A stretch of 64,000 nucleotides of DNA from Sphingobacterium sp. JB170. GTDB taxonomy: Bacteria > Bacteroidota > Bacteroidia > Sphingobacteriales > Sphingobacteriaceae. Where the stretch lies: the NCBI RefSeq assembly GCF_900163865.1, contig NZ_FUKU01000013.1, positions 124,001-188,000 on the forward strand. The letters run 5' to 3'. Positions 1 to 9,181 of this stretch are shown one piece after another. How positions within the stretch are numbered: position 1 is the stretch's first letter; each line of letters opens with the position of its first letter. Made by a program: the position numbers and the translations under genes. A model generated the notes under the pieces. That model was given only the letters and a program-made list of their open reading frames with translations, was not told where the DNA came from and searched no databases.

Positions 1-372
1 ATATGCCGCCAGACTGCTCTTTCCTGGAATTCGCTACCTAGATGATGGCCAAAGCTGCCCTTGGGACAACATAAAACAAAAAAGCAGGCCCCCACCTGCT
101 CTAATCCCTTAATCCCATCTTACCAGAACCCCATAATCCGAAAATCCAACCGGTTTCGTTCGACAGCGATTTCATTGTTTTTCCTTCGGATGCAACGAAA
201 ACTTCGCTATTACCAGCAGTATTTAGCCTTTGTTGAGTTAATCGGTCAATTTTTGTTAATCTAATAATCTTGACTTCAGAAAATTAAAAAATTGATTTTT
301 CCTGTCAAGAATTAAGTTCTAACGCTAAGTAACTTCCCCGAAATAACGTTGATGCCGGCTGCCACATGCAAA
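1..372. other. Left-edge stretch without a supported gene
   Basis: No convincing coding region is visible. Short open frames have no recognisable content. The only clear element is a terminator-like hairpin near position 90, described separately. The first 60 bases could be the tail of a gene outside the window, but no frame could be assigned. Confidence 0.4.
78..100 (-). terminator. Small hairpin with T run on the minus strand
   Basis: AGCAGG (83-88) and CCTGCT (95-100) form a 6-bp stem. Read on the minus strand it is followed by a run of T. It could end transcription from the leftward pair of genes at 373-1884, although it lies about 270 bases past their stop. Confidence 0.4.
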
Positions 373-1479
373 TTAGCTCACTACATTCTGAGCAATTAAT
401 TTCACATTGATCGTATACTCCACATCATCAAATCCCGAAGAATAATTGTCGGTGCTGTTGTAGGTTTTGGTATTATCTAGCGTGAGTTCGGAAAGGTTAA
501 TGCTAAAAGTACCTACCACGTCATTGCCACTTGTGCCATCATCGTCGTAAACGGTGACTTGGACATTAGAATTAAACCAAACAGAGCGGCCACATTCCCA
601 GACATCCTTTTCTTTCATGGAAAAATAACTGTATGGTGGGTTGCGGTATAAGACCACACCTTCTCCGCCACCATCCGCCTGAAAAGTAAAATAGATTTCA
701 TTTTCATCTCCTGCTCCGTCACTTGACGGGTGCACGCAGGTTAAACTTTCAATAATTAAAAAGTTATTTTTTCTTGGCTGGTAAACAGGTTCTAAATAAG
801 GGTTCTCTCCTTGGGTACCTAGAATAAACGTAAAGCTTTCAACTTCAGCAAAACCTTCATCGAGCCCGGCTCCAATTGTCATAGTCACCCCTAACAATTT
901 TTCGGATTTCGAATAAAGAACGCACCCGCTAGCCTCTACCTCAAAACCGAGCGCTACTTCGGTACCCCATGCATATCCGCCAAGATCAGCAGGAGCGCTA
1001 TCCCATAACCCAAATTGCACACCAACAAGTGCTCCTAACTCAATCCCTTCCATAATCCACACAGATAAGAACTCTGAAGAAGAGACTCCTTTATCACCTC
1101 CGATTCCGATGGCAAAGCCCAACGTACCTGCAATGCCTAATATAAACTCCGCTTCGAAACTTATTCCTATTGAAAAGCTACTTGCACGAAGGTCCAACGA
1201 ATTAAGCAAGCTTTTCAATTTATCAAATTCCGGATTATCGAGTATTTTGGCTACGCCTGACTGCGCAGTCGGTAAATCCATATGCTGCAATTCCGTCAAG
1301 AATTTTTTTCCAGCGACGGAATTGCTATAATTTATCCAAGCTTTCTCTGCTTCGGCAAAAATCTTTCTTTCATTATCAGATATAGCCGGTTTTGAAACTG
1401 GTTTTGCCGGCACTGGAAAATCCATTGCCTTGCAGGCTCCCACGTAATTCGCGAATTGTATTTCAAATTTATTGTCCAT
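373..1479 (-). CDS. Hypothetical protein with C-terminal C2-like beta domain
   Basis: 368 residues; family not recognised. The middle (about residues 95-230) is rich in Gly, Ala and hydrophobic residues, with a GIAGTLGFAIGIGGDKG stretch. The C-terminal 120 residues begin around ESLTCVHPSSDGAGDENEIY, contain VTVYDDDG and end in DDVEYTINVKL. This acidic-loop beta pattern resembles C2-type domains. The same module makes up almost the whole of the next gene upstream (1516-1884). No signal peptide is evident. It is probably co-transcribed with that neighbour (36-bp gap). Function is unknown; a Ca-dependent or lipid-binding role would be inference only. Confidence 0.75.
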   Translation of the reverse strand: MDNKFEIQFANYVGACKAMDFPVPAKPVSKPAISDNERKIFAEAEKAWINYSNSVAGKKFLTELQHMDLPTAQSGVAKILDNPEFDKLKSLLNSLDLRASSFSIGISFEAEFILGIAGTLGFAIGIGGDKGVSSSEFLSVWIMEGIELGALVGVQFGLWDSAPADLGGYAWGTEVALGFEVEASGCVLYSKSEKLLGVTMTIGAGLDEGFAEVESFTFILGTQGENPYLEPVYQPRKNNFLIIESLTCVHPSSDGAGDENEIYFTFQADGGGEGVVLYRNPPYSYFSMKEKDVWECGRSVWFNSNVQVTVYDDDGTSGNDVVGTFSINLSELTLDNTKTYNSTDNYSSGFDDVEYTINVKLIAQNVVS

Positions 1480-1515
1480 AACTATTATATTTTATTATTG
1501 GTAGAACACAGGGTA

Positions 1516-1884
1516 TCAGTCTATGTAAGTGAAATTAATTGTATATTCTGCCCCGTCCAAATTTTTCAACGGCTTGGTAGATCCTGAACCACTCCCGGCC
1601 ACAAAATCATGACTTTGCAGGTAGTTTGCTGTATTCGGGTCAAATGGTAGGTCGTGATCCCAAAGTGTAACCAGCACCTCATAATCAAAGCCAAGCACCA
1701 GATCCAGTTCCCATGTTTTACCTTTCTGCATGGAATACGACTTATTAAAACCCGCGGGAACCCGGACAGGAATTCCAGCATCTGATTGGCATACTAAGTA
1801 AAGTTCATCACTACTCGTCCCTTTATCTCCAGATGTACCTCCGCAATAAATAGACTTGATTCGAATTGAATGTTGTTTGCTCAT
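1516..1884 (-). CDS. Small C2-like domain protein, related to the downstream gene's C-terminus
   Basis: 122 residues. It aligns by eye along its length with the C-terminal domain of the 373-1479 product: IKSIYCGGTSGDKGTSSDELY against SLTCVHPSSDGAGDENEIY, KSYSMQKGKTWELD against SYFSMKEKDVWECG, VTLWDHD against VTVYDDDG, and AEYTINFTYI against VEYTINVKLI. It looks like a stand-alone copy of that module and the first gene of a two-gene unit. No signal peptide. Function unknown. Confidence 0.75.
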   Translation of the reverse strand: MSKQHSIRIKSIYCGGTSGDKGTSSDELYLVCQSDAGIPVRVPAGFNKSYSMQKGKTWELDLVLGFDYEVLVTLWDHDLPFDPNTANYLQSHDFVAGSGSGSTKPLKNLDGAEYTINFTYID

Positions 1885-2414
1885 AATTGTTTAAATTTAT
1901 TTATATAGATCGTTTGAATTGGAAATTTCAGTTGAAAAGAAATATTTTATTCTCATTACACATTCTTACCCCCTAGTAATCAATGGGTTTGAATACTTAA
2001 AATTAAACTATTAATAATAAAAATTATTCAACATGGATACACATACACGTAAAATGACATAAATATGATAGAAAACAACAGGCGAACGGCCGCCTTATCA
2101 GTTCGTTGAAAATCGCCAACCAACCCCTTGATGAATTGAACAAAGCCGTAGCGAATAAACCTCTATATATCCCATATGCCTATAATATAAGGGCATAAAC
2201 ACACAGGTATTTAGCAATCTATCATCCTAGTGATTGGAGAGAAGGAGTTATTCTATGTCGAGCAAATCGAATTTAGCACCTTTAGCAAAAGTAACACCGC
2301 TGTTCGGGTTTGATTAGACGAACTAAATCATTTAGAAAGTAGCCTGCGACCTTTAAGCACATTCTGATCGTACATCTTAACCTCAATTTAATCTTTGTTT
2401 GGTAGGTTTGTAGT
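1885..2414. other. Intergenic region between the divergent C2-like unit and phosphoesterase
   Basis: About 530 bases separate two divergently read genes, so promoters for both must lie here. A possible -7 element TAGGTTTG lies at 2403-2410, directly before the phosphoesterase ATG. No RNA gene or repeat was recognised. Confidence 0.4.
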
Positions 2415-3542
2415 ATGAACGATGCAAAATACAGATTTCCGGTTATCTTAAGACAAGTAACGGATGACTCCGCTAATTTCAAACCCCTTCCTAAACCTAC
2501 TGGTGCTTACCCTTACCGGCTCAACATCGACAATGTCCCAGGGCTGAACGCTGAGGATTTTCGCGACCGGATGGCATTTCACATGGTAGGCGATACGGGA
2601 AGCGCACGTCAGTCTTTTTTTCAGGAACCGATTGCCTCGGCTTTATCACGCCAGTTAGACGACACCGAGCGGGCGACACCGGCGTTTCTGTACCATCTAG
2701 GAGATATCGTATACAACCATGGCGAAGCCAAGGAATATCCTGCGCAGTTTCTAGGGCCCTACCGGAACTACCATGCGCCTATTTTTGCAATTCCCGGAAA
2801 TCACGACGGCGATATTAACCCCGAATCCGCGGACCCCTACGAAAGTCTCGACGCTTTCCTTGAAGTGTTCTGTGACAGCCAAAGTAGGCCAATCAGCTTT
2901 GCCGTTGAAAACCCCAGAATGAGCATGACCCAACCAAACGTGTATTGGACACTCCTCACACCACTAGCGCGGTTTATCGGGCTTTATGCAAATGTTACCA
3001 AATTTGGCACGATCACCGATGAGCAGCGGACATGGTTTATTGAAGAGCTCATCGAAGCGGGCCGCCATGCGCAAGCTATCATCGTTTGTGTACATCATGC
3101 GCCATACTCAGCCGATACGAACCATGGATCAAGTCAGCAAACGATCGACCTTCTTGATGCAGCATTTGAAATTACAGGTGTGTATCCCGATCTTGTCTGT
3201 AGCGGACATGTGCATAATTATCAACGGTTTTCAAAACAATACAGCAATGATATCCAGGTGCCTTATATCGTTGCGGGCGCCGGCGGATACGCGGATCTGC
3301 ACAGCGTTGCCCTTGAAAATGCTCCGGACGTTAGCCCATTAACGGGTGATGATTCAGTCGCCTTAGCGGCTTACTGCGACGACCGATTTGGCTTTCTTAA
3401 GATGAATATACAAAAGATCGGCGCGGAAATACAGATCGCCGGCGAGTACTATACGCTTCAAGATGAAGACAATTTCCAGCCCGTACTATATGATAGATTT
3501 GAGATTCCATGCCGCCGATCGGCGCAGCTTAACCTTGATTAA
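2415..3542 (+). CDS. Calcineurin-like metallophosphoesterase
   Basis: 375 residues. The binuclear-metal motifs of the calcineurin-like superfamily appear in order: D60 in MVGDTGS, GDIVYNHGE (about 96-104), GNHDG (about 128-132), VHHAPYSAD (about 226-234) and CSGHVHNYQRF (about 261-271). These are expected to hold two metal ions for phosphomonoester or diester hydrolysis. No signal peptide is seen, so a cytoplasmic site is likely. Substrate cannot be told; purple-acid-phosphatase-like or Icc-like enzymes are alternatives. It reads toward lipB but probably has its own transcript. Confidence 0.85.
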   Translation: MNDAKYRFPVILRQVTDDSANFKPLPKPTGAYPYRLNIDNVPGLNAEDFRDRMAFHMVGDTGSARQSFFQEPIASALSRQLDDTERATPAFLYHLGDIVYNHGEAKEYPAQFLGPYRNYHAPIFAIPGNHDGDINPESADPYESLDAFLEVFCDSQSRPISFAVENPRMSMTQPNVYWTLLTPLARFIGLYANVTKFGTITDEQRTWFIEELIEAGRHAQAIIVCVHHAPYSADTNHGSSQQTIDLLDAAFEITGVYPDLVCSGHVHNYQRFSKQYSNDIQVPYIVAGAGGYADLHSVALENAPDVSPLTGDDSVALAAYCDDRFGFLKMNIQKIGAEIQIAGEYYTLQDEDNFQPVLYDRFEIPCRRSAQLNLD

Positions 3543-3629
3543 CGACTGAATTGGTAGCGAATCATCGTGGGGAACCCAAATTTTTACGCCCCGCTCATAA
3601 ACAGGTTCTAACATTTCTATTTAATTGCA

Positions 3630-3637
3630 TAAATTTG
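3630..3637 (+). promoter_or_regulatory. -7 element of the lipB promoter
   Basis: TAAATTTG matches the Bacteroidota -7 consensus TAnnTTTG and lies 18 bases before the ATG at 3656. This supports the shorter lipB start over one 105 bases upstream. No clear -33 TTG is visible. Confidence 0.5.
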
Positions 3638-3655
3638 CATAGAAGAGAATTATAC

Positions 3656-4354
3656 ATGCAAAACAAAAAAGTAACTTTCGCAGATTGGGGACTACTTGAT
3701 TATCAAAGGGCATGGGATAAACAAGAAGAAGTGTTTGCCAAAACAATTGAAGTGAAACACGACAACCGGGTTAATGGCACCCAAAATCCAACACCCAATC
3801 ATCTTATATTCACCGAACACCCCCACGTATATACGCTAGGGAAAAGTGGGCACCAAGAGTACCTTTTGCTCGACGAGGAAGGTTTAGCGGAAAAAGAAGC
3901 TTCCTTCTATAAAATAAATCGGGGCGGAGATATTACCTACCATGGGCCTGGACAAATTGTAGGGTATCCGATTTTAGATCTGGATAACTTTTTTACGGAC
4001 ATCCACCTTTACCTGCGTACGCTTGAAGAAGCCGTCATCCGCACTTGCGCCGAATATGGCATTCTTGCGGGCCGTTACGACGGGTATACCGGTGTCTGGA
4101 TTGATGCAGACAATGATAAAGCCCGTAAAATATGTGCCCTGGGTGTACGGGCCTCCCGCTGGGTCACGATGCACGGTTTTGCTTTTAACGTAAACTCTGA
4201 CCTTAGTTATTTTGGAAACATCGTCCCCTGTGGAATCGACGATAAGGATGTAACGTCCTTGGAAAGAGAGCTTGGGCGAAAGCTCGATATGCCAGACGTT
4301 AAACAAAAACTAAAGAAAAATATTGCCGATCTGTTCGAAATGGAACTCCGCTAG
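3656..4354 (+). CDS. lipB: Lipoyl(octanoyl) transferase LipB
   Basis: About 232 residues from the ATG at 3656. An upstream in-frame start exists, but the added residues look non-coding and the promoter element lies between them. LipB moves octanoyl from acyl carrier protein to lipoyl domains of 2-oxoacid dehydrogenases and GcvH, the first step of lipoate synthesis. Family motifs seen: HPHVYTLGKSG, RGGDITYHGPGQIVGYPI, KICALGVRAS (catalytic Lys region) and FGNIVPCGI (catalytic Cys). Length fits the family. It converges on the SusD gene, with a shared two-way terminator between them. Confidence 0.95.
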   Translation: MQNKKVTFADWGLLDYQRAWDKQEEVFAKTIEVKHDNRVNGTQNPTPNHLIFTEHPHVYTLGKSGHQEYLLLDEEGLAEKEASFYKINRGGDITYHGPGQIVGYPILDLDNFFTDIHLYLRTLEEAVIRTCAEYGILAGRYDGYTGVWIDADNDKARKICALGVRASRWVTMHGFAFNVNSDLSYFGNIVPCGIDDKDVTSLERELGRKLDMPDVKQKLKKNIADLFEMELR

Positions 4355-4394
4355 CCCAGCAGGCCCCCGGAACCATACCGCAAACAAATTAAAA

Positions 4395-4443
4395 AAGGCA
4401 TTAAGCCTTTGCACCTAATATCCGTACAAAGGCTTAATGCCTT
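4395..4443. terminator. Two-way intrinsic terminator between lipB and susD-like gene
   Basis: A perfect 17-bp inverted repeat pairs 4395-4411 with 4427-4443 around a 15-base loop. An A run before it becomes a T run on the minus strand, so it fits best as the terminator of the leftward SusD gene. It can also stop lipB transcripts. Confidence 0.85.
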
Positions 4444-4468
4444 CCAGCATCCTGCATCTGCCCAAACG

Positions 4469-5965
4469 CTAGTTATAGCCTTCGTTCTGACTCAGATTTC
4501 TGTTTTTAACAATTTCATCGTATGGAATAGGGAACAACACGTGATGAGGCTTCACATTTTTTATGCCCGCAGCGTTATCACCTTGCACATTACGCATCGC
4601 ATCGGTGAGCTTATTCCAGCGGCTCAAATCCCATTTACGCTGAAACTCCCCCACAAACTCCCGTGCACGCTCTTCCATGATCTCCTCGCGCAATTGTGGC
4701 TGGCTTAAGCTCGCGCTCGCTAGATCTGCTTTCACTCGTTGGCGAATCATGTTTAGATAGGTAACCGCCTCGCCCGTATTCCCCAATTCATTAGCGGCTT
4801 CGGCCAAAATCATGATCACGTCCGCATAGCGCAGAAAATAAAAATTCTTCTCGCTAGCCGTCCGGTTAGCAGTAAGATCCCAGAACTTAGGGCCAAACCA
4901 CGGGCGTGAATTCTCCTTTGATCCACGGTTAAAGTTTTGTCCATTATATCCCCAGGATAGCGAAACCTCACGGCGCTCATCCTGTAACGCATATAAGGAT
5001 ATAAGATGATTAGACGGGTAATACTGCGGATAGGATTGCAAAAGAATGGTACCGAAATCGACACCTGCGTACGTGCCTCCCGAAGCGTCGCCCGTAGGAA
5101 AAAACCAGGAATAAAATGAGTTTACTATAAAATTTTGGTTGGTCTCTGCATTTCGCGCATATTGAATCTCGAAAATAGACTCCTGATTATTCTTGCTTTT
5201 GTTACTCGGATCAAACAATTCTGCATAGCTCGGTAACAATATATATTCACCGTCTTTTACTTGCAGCGCGGTGTCGTATGCCTGCTGCCAGTTTTTATCG
5301 AACAAATAGATTTTCGCTAATAATGTAAGGGCGGCACCTTTGGTTACACGTCCCGTGTTGCTGCTGTCATAATTCGCTGGCAAACTAGCGATAGCCTCCT
5401 GCAAATCAAGAATCATCTGTCCGCGGACCTCGGCGATAGGGCTGCGAGGCAGCTGCGCGACCTCATCCATGTTTAGCTCTTCAGTCCATACGGGCACATC
5501 ACCAAACGTATTGGTAAGGATATAATAGTACATCGCGCGAAGAAATTTACTCTCTCCGAGCAGCTCGTTTTTCACCTCCTCATCAATTTCTGAAGCCGAT
5601 ATTCTGCTGATCACGAAATTTGCGTCCTTAATCGCCGCATAACAAACGCGCCACACGGCATGGCTATTTTCCTCGGTCGCTGAGGAGAAATTATAATCTT
5701 GGATAGCTCGGATCGTTGTGGTCCCCCCCTGATTCATGAAAAGATCGGTACCCGCCATCGTAACGGCCCAAAATCCCTTTTGGTTAAAAAGACCCGGCAG
5801 GTGGCTATAGACCCCATTTGTTGCTTGCCGGCATTGATCTACCGTTTTGAAAAAAGCATCTGGAGCAATGATACTCTGCGGATCTTCGTTAAGTGTCTTT
5901 TCACAGCTCACCAGTGAAAACATGACACAGAATAGAGGTATAATGATTTTTTTGCTAATTGACAT
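4469..5965 (-). CDS. SusD/RagB-family outer-membrane glycan-binding lipoprotein
   Basis: About 498 residues from ATG 5965; the longer frame would run into the SusC gene. The N-terminus MSISKKIIIPLFCVMFSLVSC is a lipoprotein signal with its lipobox Cys. SusD features follow: LNEDPQSIIAPDAFF, the RAMYYYILTNTFGDVPV helix-turn segment, and a C-terminal RYADVIMILAEAANELG tetratricopeptide-like helix. It sits on the outer surface and caps the SusC channel for oligosaccharide capture. It starts 10 bases after the SusC stop, so the two are one transcript. Nearby pectate lyase suggests pectic oligosaccharides. Confidence 0.95.
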   Translation of the reverse strand: MSISKKIIIPLFCVMFSLVSCEKTLNEDPQSIIAPDAFFKTVDQCRQATNGVYSHLPGLFNQKGFWAVTMAGTDLFMNQGGTTTIRAIQDYNFSSATEENSHAVWRVCYAAIKDANFVISRISASEIDEEVKNELLGESKFLRAMYYYILTNTFGDVPVWTEELNMDEVAQLPRSPIAEVRGQMILDLQEAIASLPANYDSSNTGRVTKGAALTLLAKIYLFDKNWQQAYDTALQVKDGEYILLPSYAELFDPSNKSKNNQESIFEIQYARNAETNQNFIVNSFYSWFFPTGDASGGTYAGVDFGTILLQSYPQYYPSNHLISLYALQDERREVSLSWGYNGQNFNRGSKENSRPWFGPKFWDLTANRTASEKNFYFLRYADVIMILAEAANELGNTGEAVTYLNMIRQRVKADLASASLSQPQLREEIMEERAREFVGEFQRKWDLSRWNKLTDAMRNVQGDNAAGIKNVKPHHVLFPIPYDEIVKNRNLSQNEGYN

Positions 5966-5975
5966 AACACTAGTA

Positions 5976-8900
5976 TTAAAAATTAAAGTTTGCACCAATG
6001 GAGAACGTCCGGCTATTCGGATATGCCCCATTATCTTTTGAACGGATCGTGGAACTGGATCCTGCCGAATTTACTTCCGGATCGTATCCGTTGTAATCGG
6101 TTAACAAAAACAAGTTTGTTCCGGAAAAAAATACGTTCAGCTTGTAGTCGGACTGTTTGAATATAGCCGAGCTCAAGTCATAGTTCAAGGTCAGTGACTT
6201 CAAACGTAGAAACGATGAGTTCTGTAAGAAATACGTGCTGGGTATATTATCCCTTGAGTTCACTGCTGGAATATCCGAAGTCGGATTGTCTTCGGTCCAC
6301 CGGTCTTTCATGTAACTCATCTGATTGGTTAAATAAAGACCTACACCTGTAAAATATTCCATGGAATTCCACATGGTGCTGCCGTGCTGAAACTGCAGGA
6401 ACATGTCTAAGGAAAGATTTTTGTACCGGAAATTGTTGCCCCAGCCACCAAAAATTGGTGGGTTTGGTGTTCCTAAATAATGGTAATCGTCGATATTTAA
6501 TTCACCATCACGTTTGTGATCGTAGTATTTCTGCTTACCGGGCTCATAGAAATTTGAGATAGAAACATACGTTCTGTCTTCCAGTGGTTTTGCAAGCTCT
6601 GCGTCGATTTCCTCTTGACTATGCCAAACACCGGCATAATCTAATCCAAAGTTTGCTCCCACCGGTACGCCTTCTTTAAGATAATTTGTAGTCGCTCCAT
6701 AACCCGTGTTATCCAAAGCGACCATCACTAGTGGACCAAGGTCGGTAACCTCTTGATCGTTGGTACTAAAACTCAGCGAGGTTGACCAGCCAAAGTTCTT
6801 TTTGTCAATCACCGTACTGCTAATACCCAGTTCAAAACCCGAAGATACCGTCTTACCAACGTTGATCAAACGACTGCTATATCCCGTTTGCGTAGGTGTC
6901 TGAACGGTTAGCAACAGGTTTTTAGTGTGCATATTATAATAATTTGTGGTAACGTCTACCCGTCCGTTGAATAACTGAAAGTCTACCCCGGCATTTAACT
7001 GGCTCGAAGTTTCCCACGACAAATCATCATTAGTAATATTACCCTGTTTGTATCCCAATGTTGGGGTGCCACCGAATACGTAACCATTGACGTCCGCCGA
7101 CAAAGTAGGCAAAGACTGGTAATTGCTAATACCTTGGTTGCCCGAAAGTCCGTAGCTCAAACGCACTGATAAGTCGTTCAGGATGGATTCGGAGATCGAC
7201 ATATTCTTGAAAAAATCTTCTTCGGCAATCCGCCATTTGATCGCTGAGGAAGGGAAATAGCCCCACTTTTTATTCAACGCGAAATTAGAGGCCCCATCGT
7301 AGCGATTGGTAACGGTCAAATAGTATTTATTAGCGTAGTTATACTGCACGCGTCCGATAAAAGAAACTTGCTTATTGAGGCTATTCGCAGAACTGATATT
7401 ACGCTGATCTTGCGGAATGCTTCCAAAACTATTCCACCGAACGATATCGTTCGTTAACCCTCCGCCACCAACATCAACAGCGTTGCTTTCGGTAGTTTGG
7501 TAGGTAAAGCCCCCTAGGAGGTTTAAGTTATGGTCTCCGAAACTTTTGTCATACGTTAAAGTATTCTCGTTCAAAAGATAATCTTTGAACCGAATATCCG
7601 TGCTGGCGACCCCAAATTCAGCACCACTCGCTACATAAGAAGGCATATACGATGGTACGTAGTCATGATAAACACTGTTTGCTAAGTTCACCCCTAATGA
7701 AGTTTTGAAACGTAACCCATCTAATAGCTCATATTGCGCATAAACACTTCCCAGTAGATCATTATACGTCGTGTGCGCGGTAATCATCTCTGCCGAAGCA
7801 AGCGATGTATTTACCGTACCGCCGCCGAAATAAGCAATCGGATTAAAGCTCGATGGCGACCCGTCAGGATTCCGGGCAGCCATCGTTGGAGGCAGTGTTA
7901 ACATGGAGCTCTTCCACCCCGCCGTTGTACCTAAATTTACGCTCGAGCTCGGCTCACGCTTATACCTAGCGATATTCATATTCAGGCCCATCGTAAAACG
8001 TTCACCGACTTTTTTTGTTAAATTTAAATTTGCCTGGTAACGTTTGTAAGAGGAATTTAATATCACCCCCTTTTGGTCGACAAGGTTTCCCGACACTCTG
8101 TAGGTGAAACTTTCACTTCCACCGGACATAGCCATGTTAAAATCCGAGTAAGCCCCCGTTTGAAAAATCTCTTCCTGCCAATTCGTTCCCACATCACCGG
8201 TAATAGCTAAAATAGAATCTACATTAGGATACAGAGGCGCTTGACCTTCGTCCACATACGCCTCATTGACGAACGAAACGAAATCTTTGGCTTCCATCAT
8301 ATCCACTAGTTTGGGAACATTGGATATACCGTGCGTCGCAGAGAACGAAAATCTATCTTTTCCAACCTTACCTTGCTTTGTGGTTATAATAATAACCCCG
8401 TTAGAGGCCCGCGAACCGTAAATGGCCGCCGAAGAAGCATCCTTAAGAACATCAATACTTTGGATATCTGCCGGATTGATCGTATTCAAGTCGCCCGCAC
8501 CAACAATTCCATCGATAACATAGAGCGGCTCGTTGGAAGCACTCACCGAGCGACTTCCGCGAATCCGGATCGTGGTTCCCGCTCCCGGAGCGCCCGTAGT
8601 CGAGGTCACCTGCACGCCCGGGGCACGCCCTTGGAGCATCTGATCAACGCGCGGAACAGGAATATTTTTTAAATCATCGCCGTTGACAGAAGAAACTGCC
8701 CCGGTTAGATCTTTCTTTTTCACCTGACCGTAACCAACAACAACTACTGCATCCAGATCCTCCGATGCAGGTGCTAAACGAATAAGTATCGAGTTGGCAC
8801 CCGTTGGCTTGATGGTAACAGTATGGGGCGAAGAGCGTCTAAACCCAAGCATCGTTGCCTCGACCCTGTAGGTTACCCCACGCTTAAGGTTCTCAAAAGA

Positions 8901-9116
8901 AAAGGCGCCTTTCTCGTCAGACGAACGACTCGACACACGCGTACTACTATCGGTATACAACTCGACCGTAGCGCCACTAATTTCACCACCTAATTCACTA
9001 ATAACCACTCCTTTTAGCTGTCCGTTATTTTGCGCATGCGCTGGCAAGACAAATAACAGAGGAAGCACGAGCACCGCGATTGTTCGCCAATGCTTAAACA
9101 ACATTTTTGTATTCAT
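5976..9116 (-). CDS. SusC/RagA-family TonB-dependent outer-membrane transporter
   Basis: 1046 residues. A signal peptide ends near AHAQ. A carboxypeptidase-regulatory-like beta domain follows (about residues 33-110, QLKGVVISELGGEISGATV). Then come the TonB-box region VVVVGYGQVKKKDLTG, the plug domain with GVQVTSTTGAPG and DVLKDASSAAIYGSRASNGV, and a long beta-barrel ending in NSRTFSIGANFNF. It imports oligosaccharides using TonB energy with SusD. It lies 65 bases downstream of FecR. The early domain is not a clear signalling STN domain, so control by the local ECF/FecR pair is inferred from position. Confidence 0.97.
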   Translation of the reverse strand: MNTKMLFKHWRTIAVLVLPLLFVLPAHAQNNGQLKGVVISELGGEISGATVELYTDSSTRVSSRSSDEKGAFSFENLKRGVTYRVEATMLGFRRSSPHTVTIKPTGANSILIRLAPASEDLDAVVVVGYGQVKKKDLTGAVSSVNGDDLKNIPVPRVDQMLQGRAPGVQVTSTTGAPGAGTTIRIRGSRSVSASNEPLYVIDGIVGAGDLNTINPADIQSIDVLKDASSAAIYGSRASNGVIIITTKQGKVGKDRFSFSATHGISNVPKLVDMMEAKDFVSFVNEAYVDEGQAPLYPNVDSILAITGDVGTNWQEEIFQTGAYSDFNMAMSGGSESFTYRVSGNLVDQKGVILNSSYKRYQANLNLTKKVGERFTMGLNMNIARYKREPSSSVNLGTTAGWKSSMLTLPPTMAARNPDGSPSSFNPIAYFGGGTVNTSLASAEMITAHTTYNDLLGSVYAQYELLDGLRFKTSLGVNLANSVYHDYVPSYMPSYVASGAEFGVASTDIRFKDYLLNENTLTYDKSFGDHNLNLLGGFTYQTTESNAVDVGGGGLTNDIVRWNSFGSIPQDQRNISSANSLNKQVSFIGRVQYNYANKYYLTVTNRYDGASNFALNKKWGYFPSSAIKWRIAEEDFFKNMSISESILNDLSVRLSYGLSGNQGISNYQSLPTLSADVNGYVFGGTPTLGYKQGNITNDDLSWETSSQLNAGVDFQLFNGRVDVTTNYYNMHTKNLLLTVQTPTQTGYSSRLINVGKTVSSGFELGISSTVIDKKNFGWSTSLSFSTNDQEVTDLGPLVMVALDNTGYGATTNYLKEGVPVGANFGLDYAGVWHSQEEIDAELAKPLEDRTYVSISNFYEPGKQKYYDHKRDGELNIDDYHYLGTPNPPIFGGWGNNFRYKNLSLDMFLQFQHGSTMWNSMEYFTGVGLYLTNQMSYMKDRWTEDNPTSDIPAVNSRDNIPSTYFLQNSSFLRLKSLTLNYDLSSAIFKQSDYKLNVFFSGTNLFLLTDYNGYDPEVNSAGSSSTIRSKDNGAYPNSRTFSIGANFNF

Positions 9117-9181
9117 TTCAATTTTAAAAGATCAGTTTTAATCAACTTATTAATTTAGTTTCATTACTTATTCGTCCATTT

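Noticed and set aside
61-264. 67-codon open frame at the left edge
   Set aside because: No recognisable content, starts without ATG context and overlaps a terminator-like hairpin.
2100-2198. Short frame reading SSLKIANQPLDELNKAVANK and beyond
   Set aside because: It looks protein-like but is only 32 codons, has no start and no known match; possibly gene debris.
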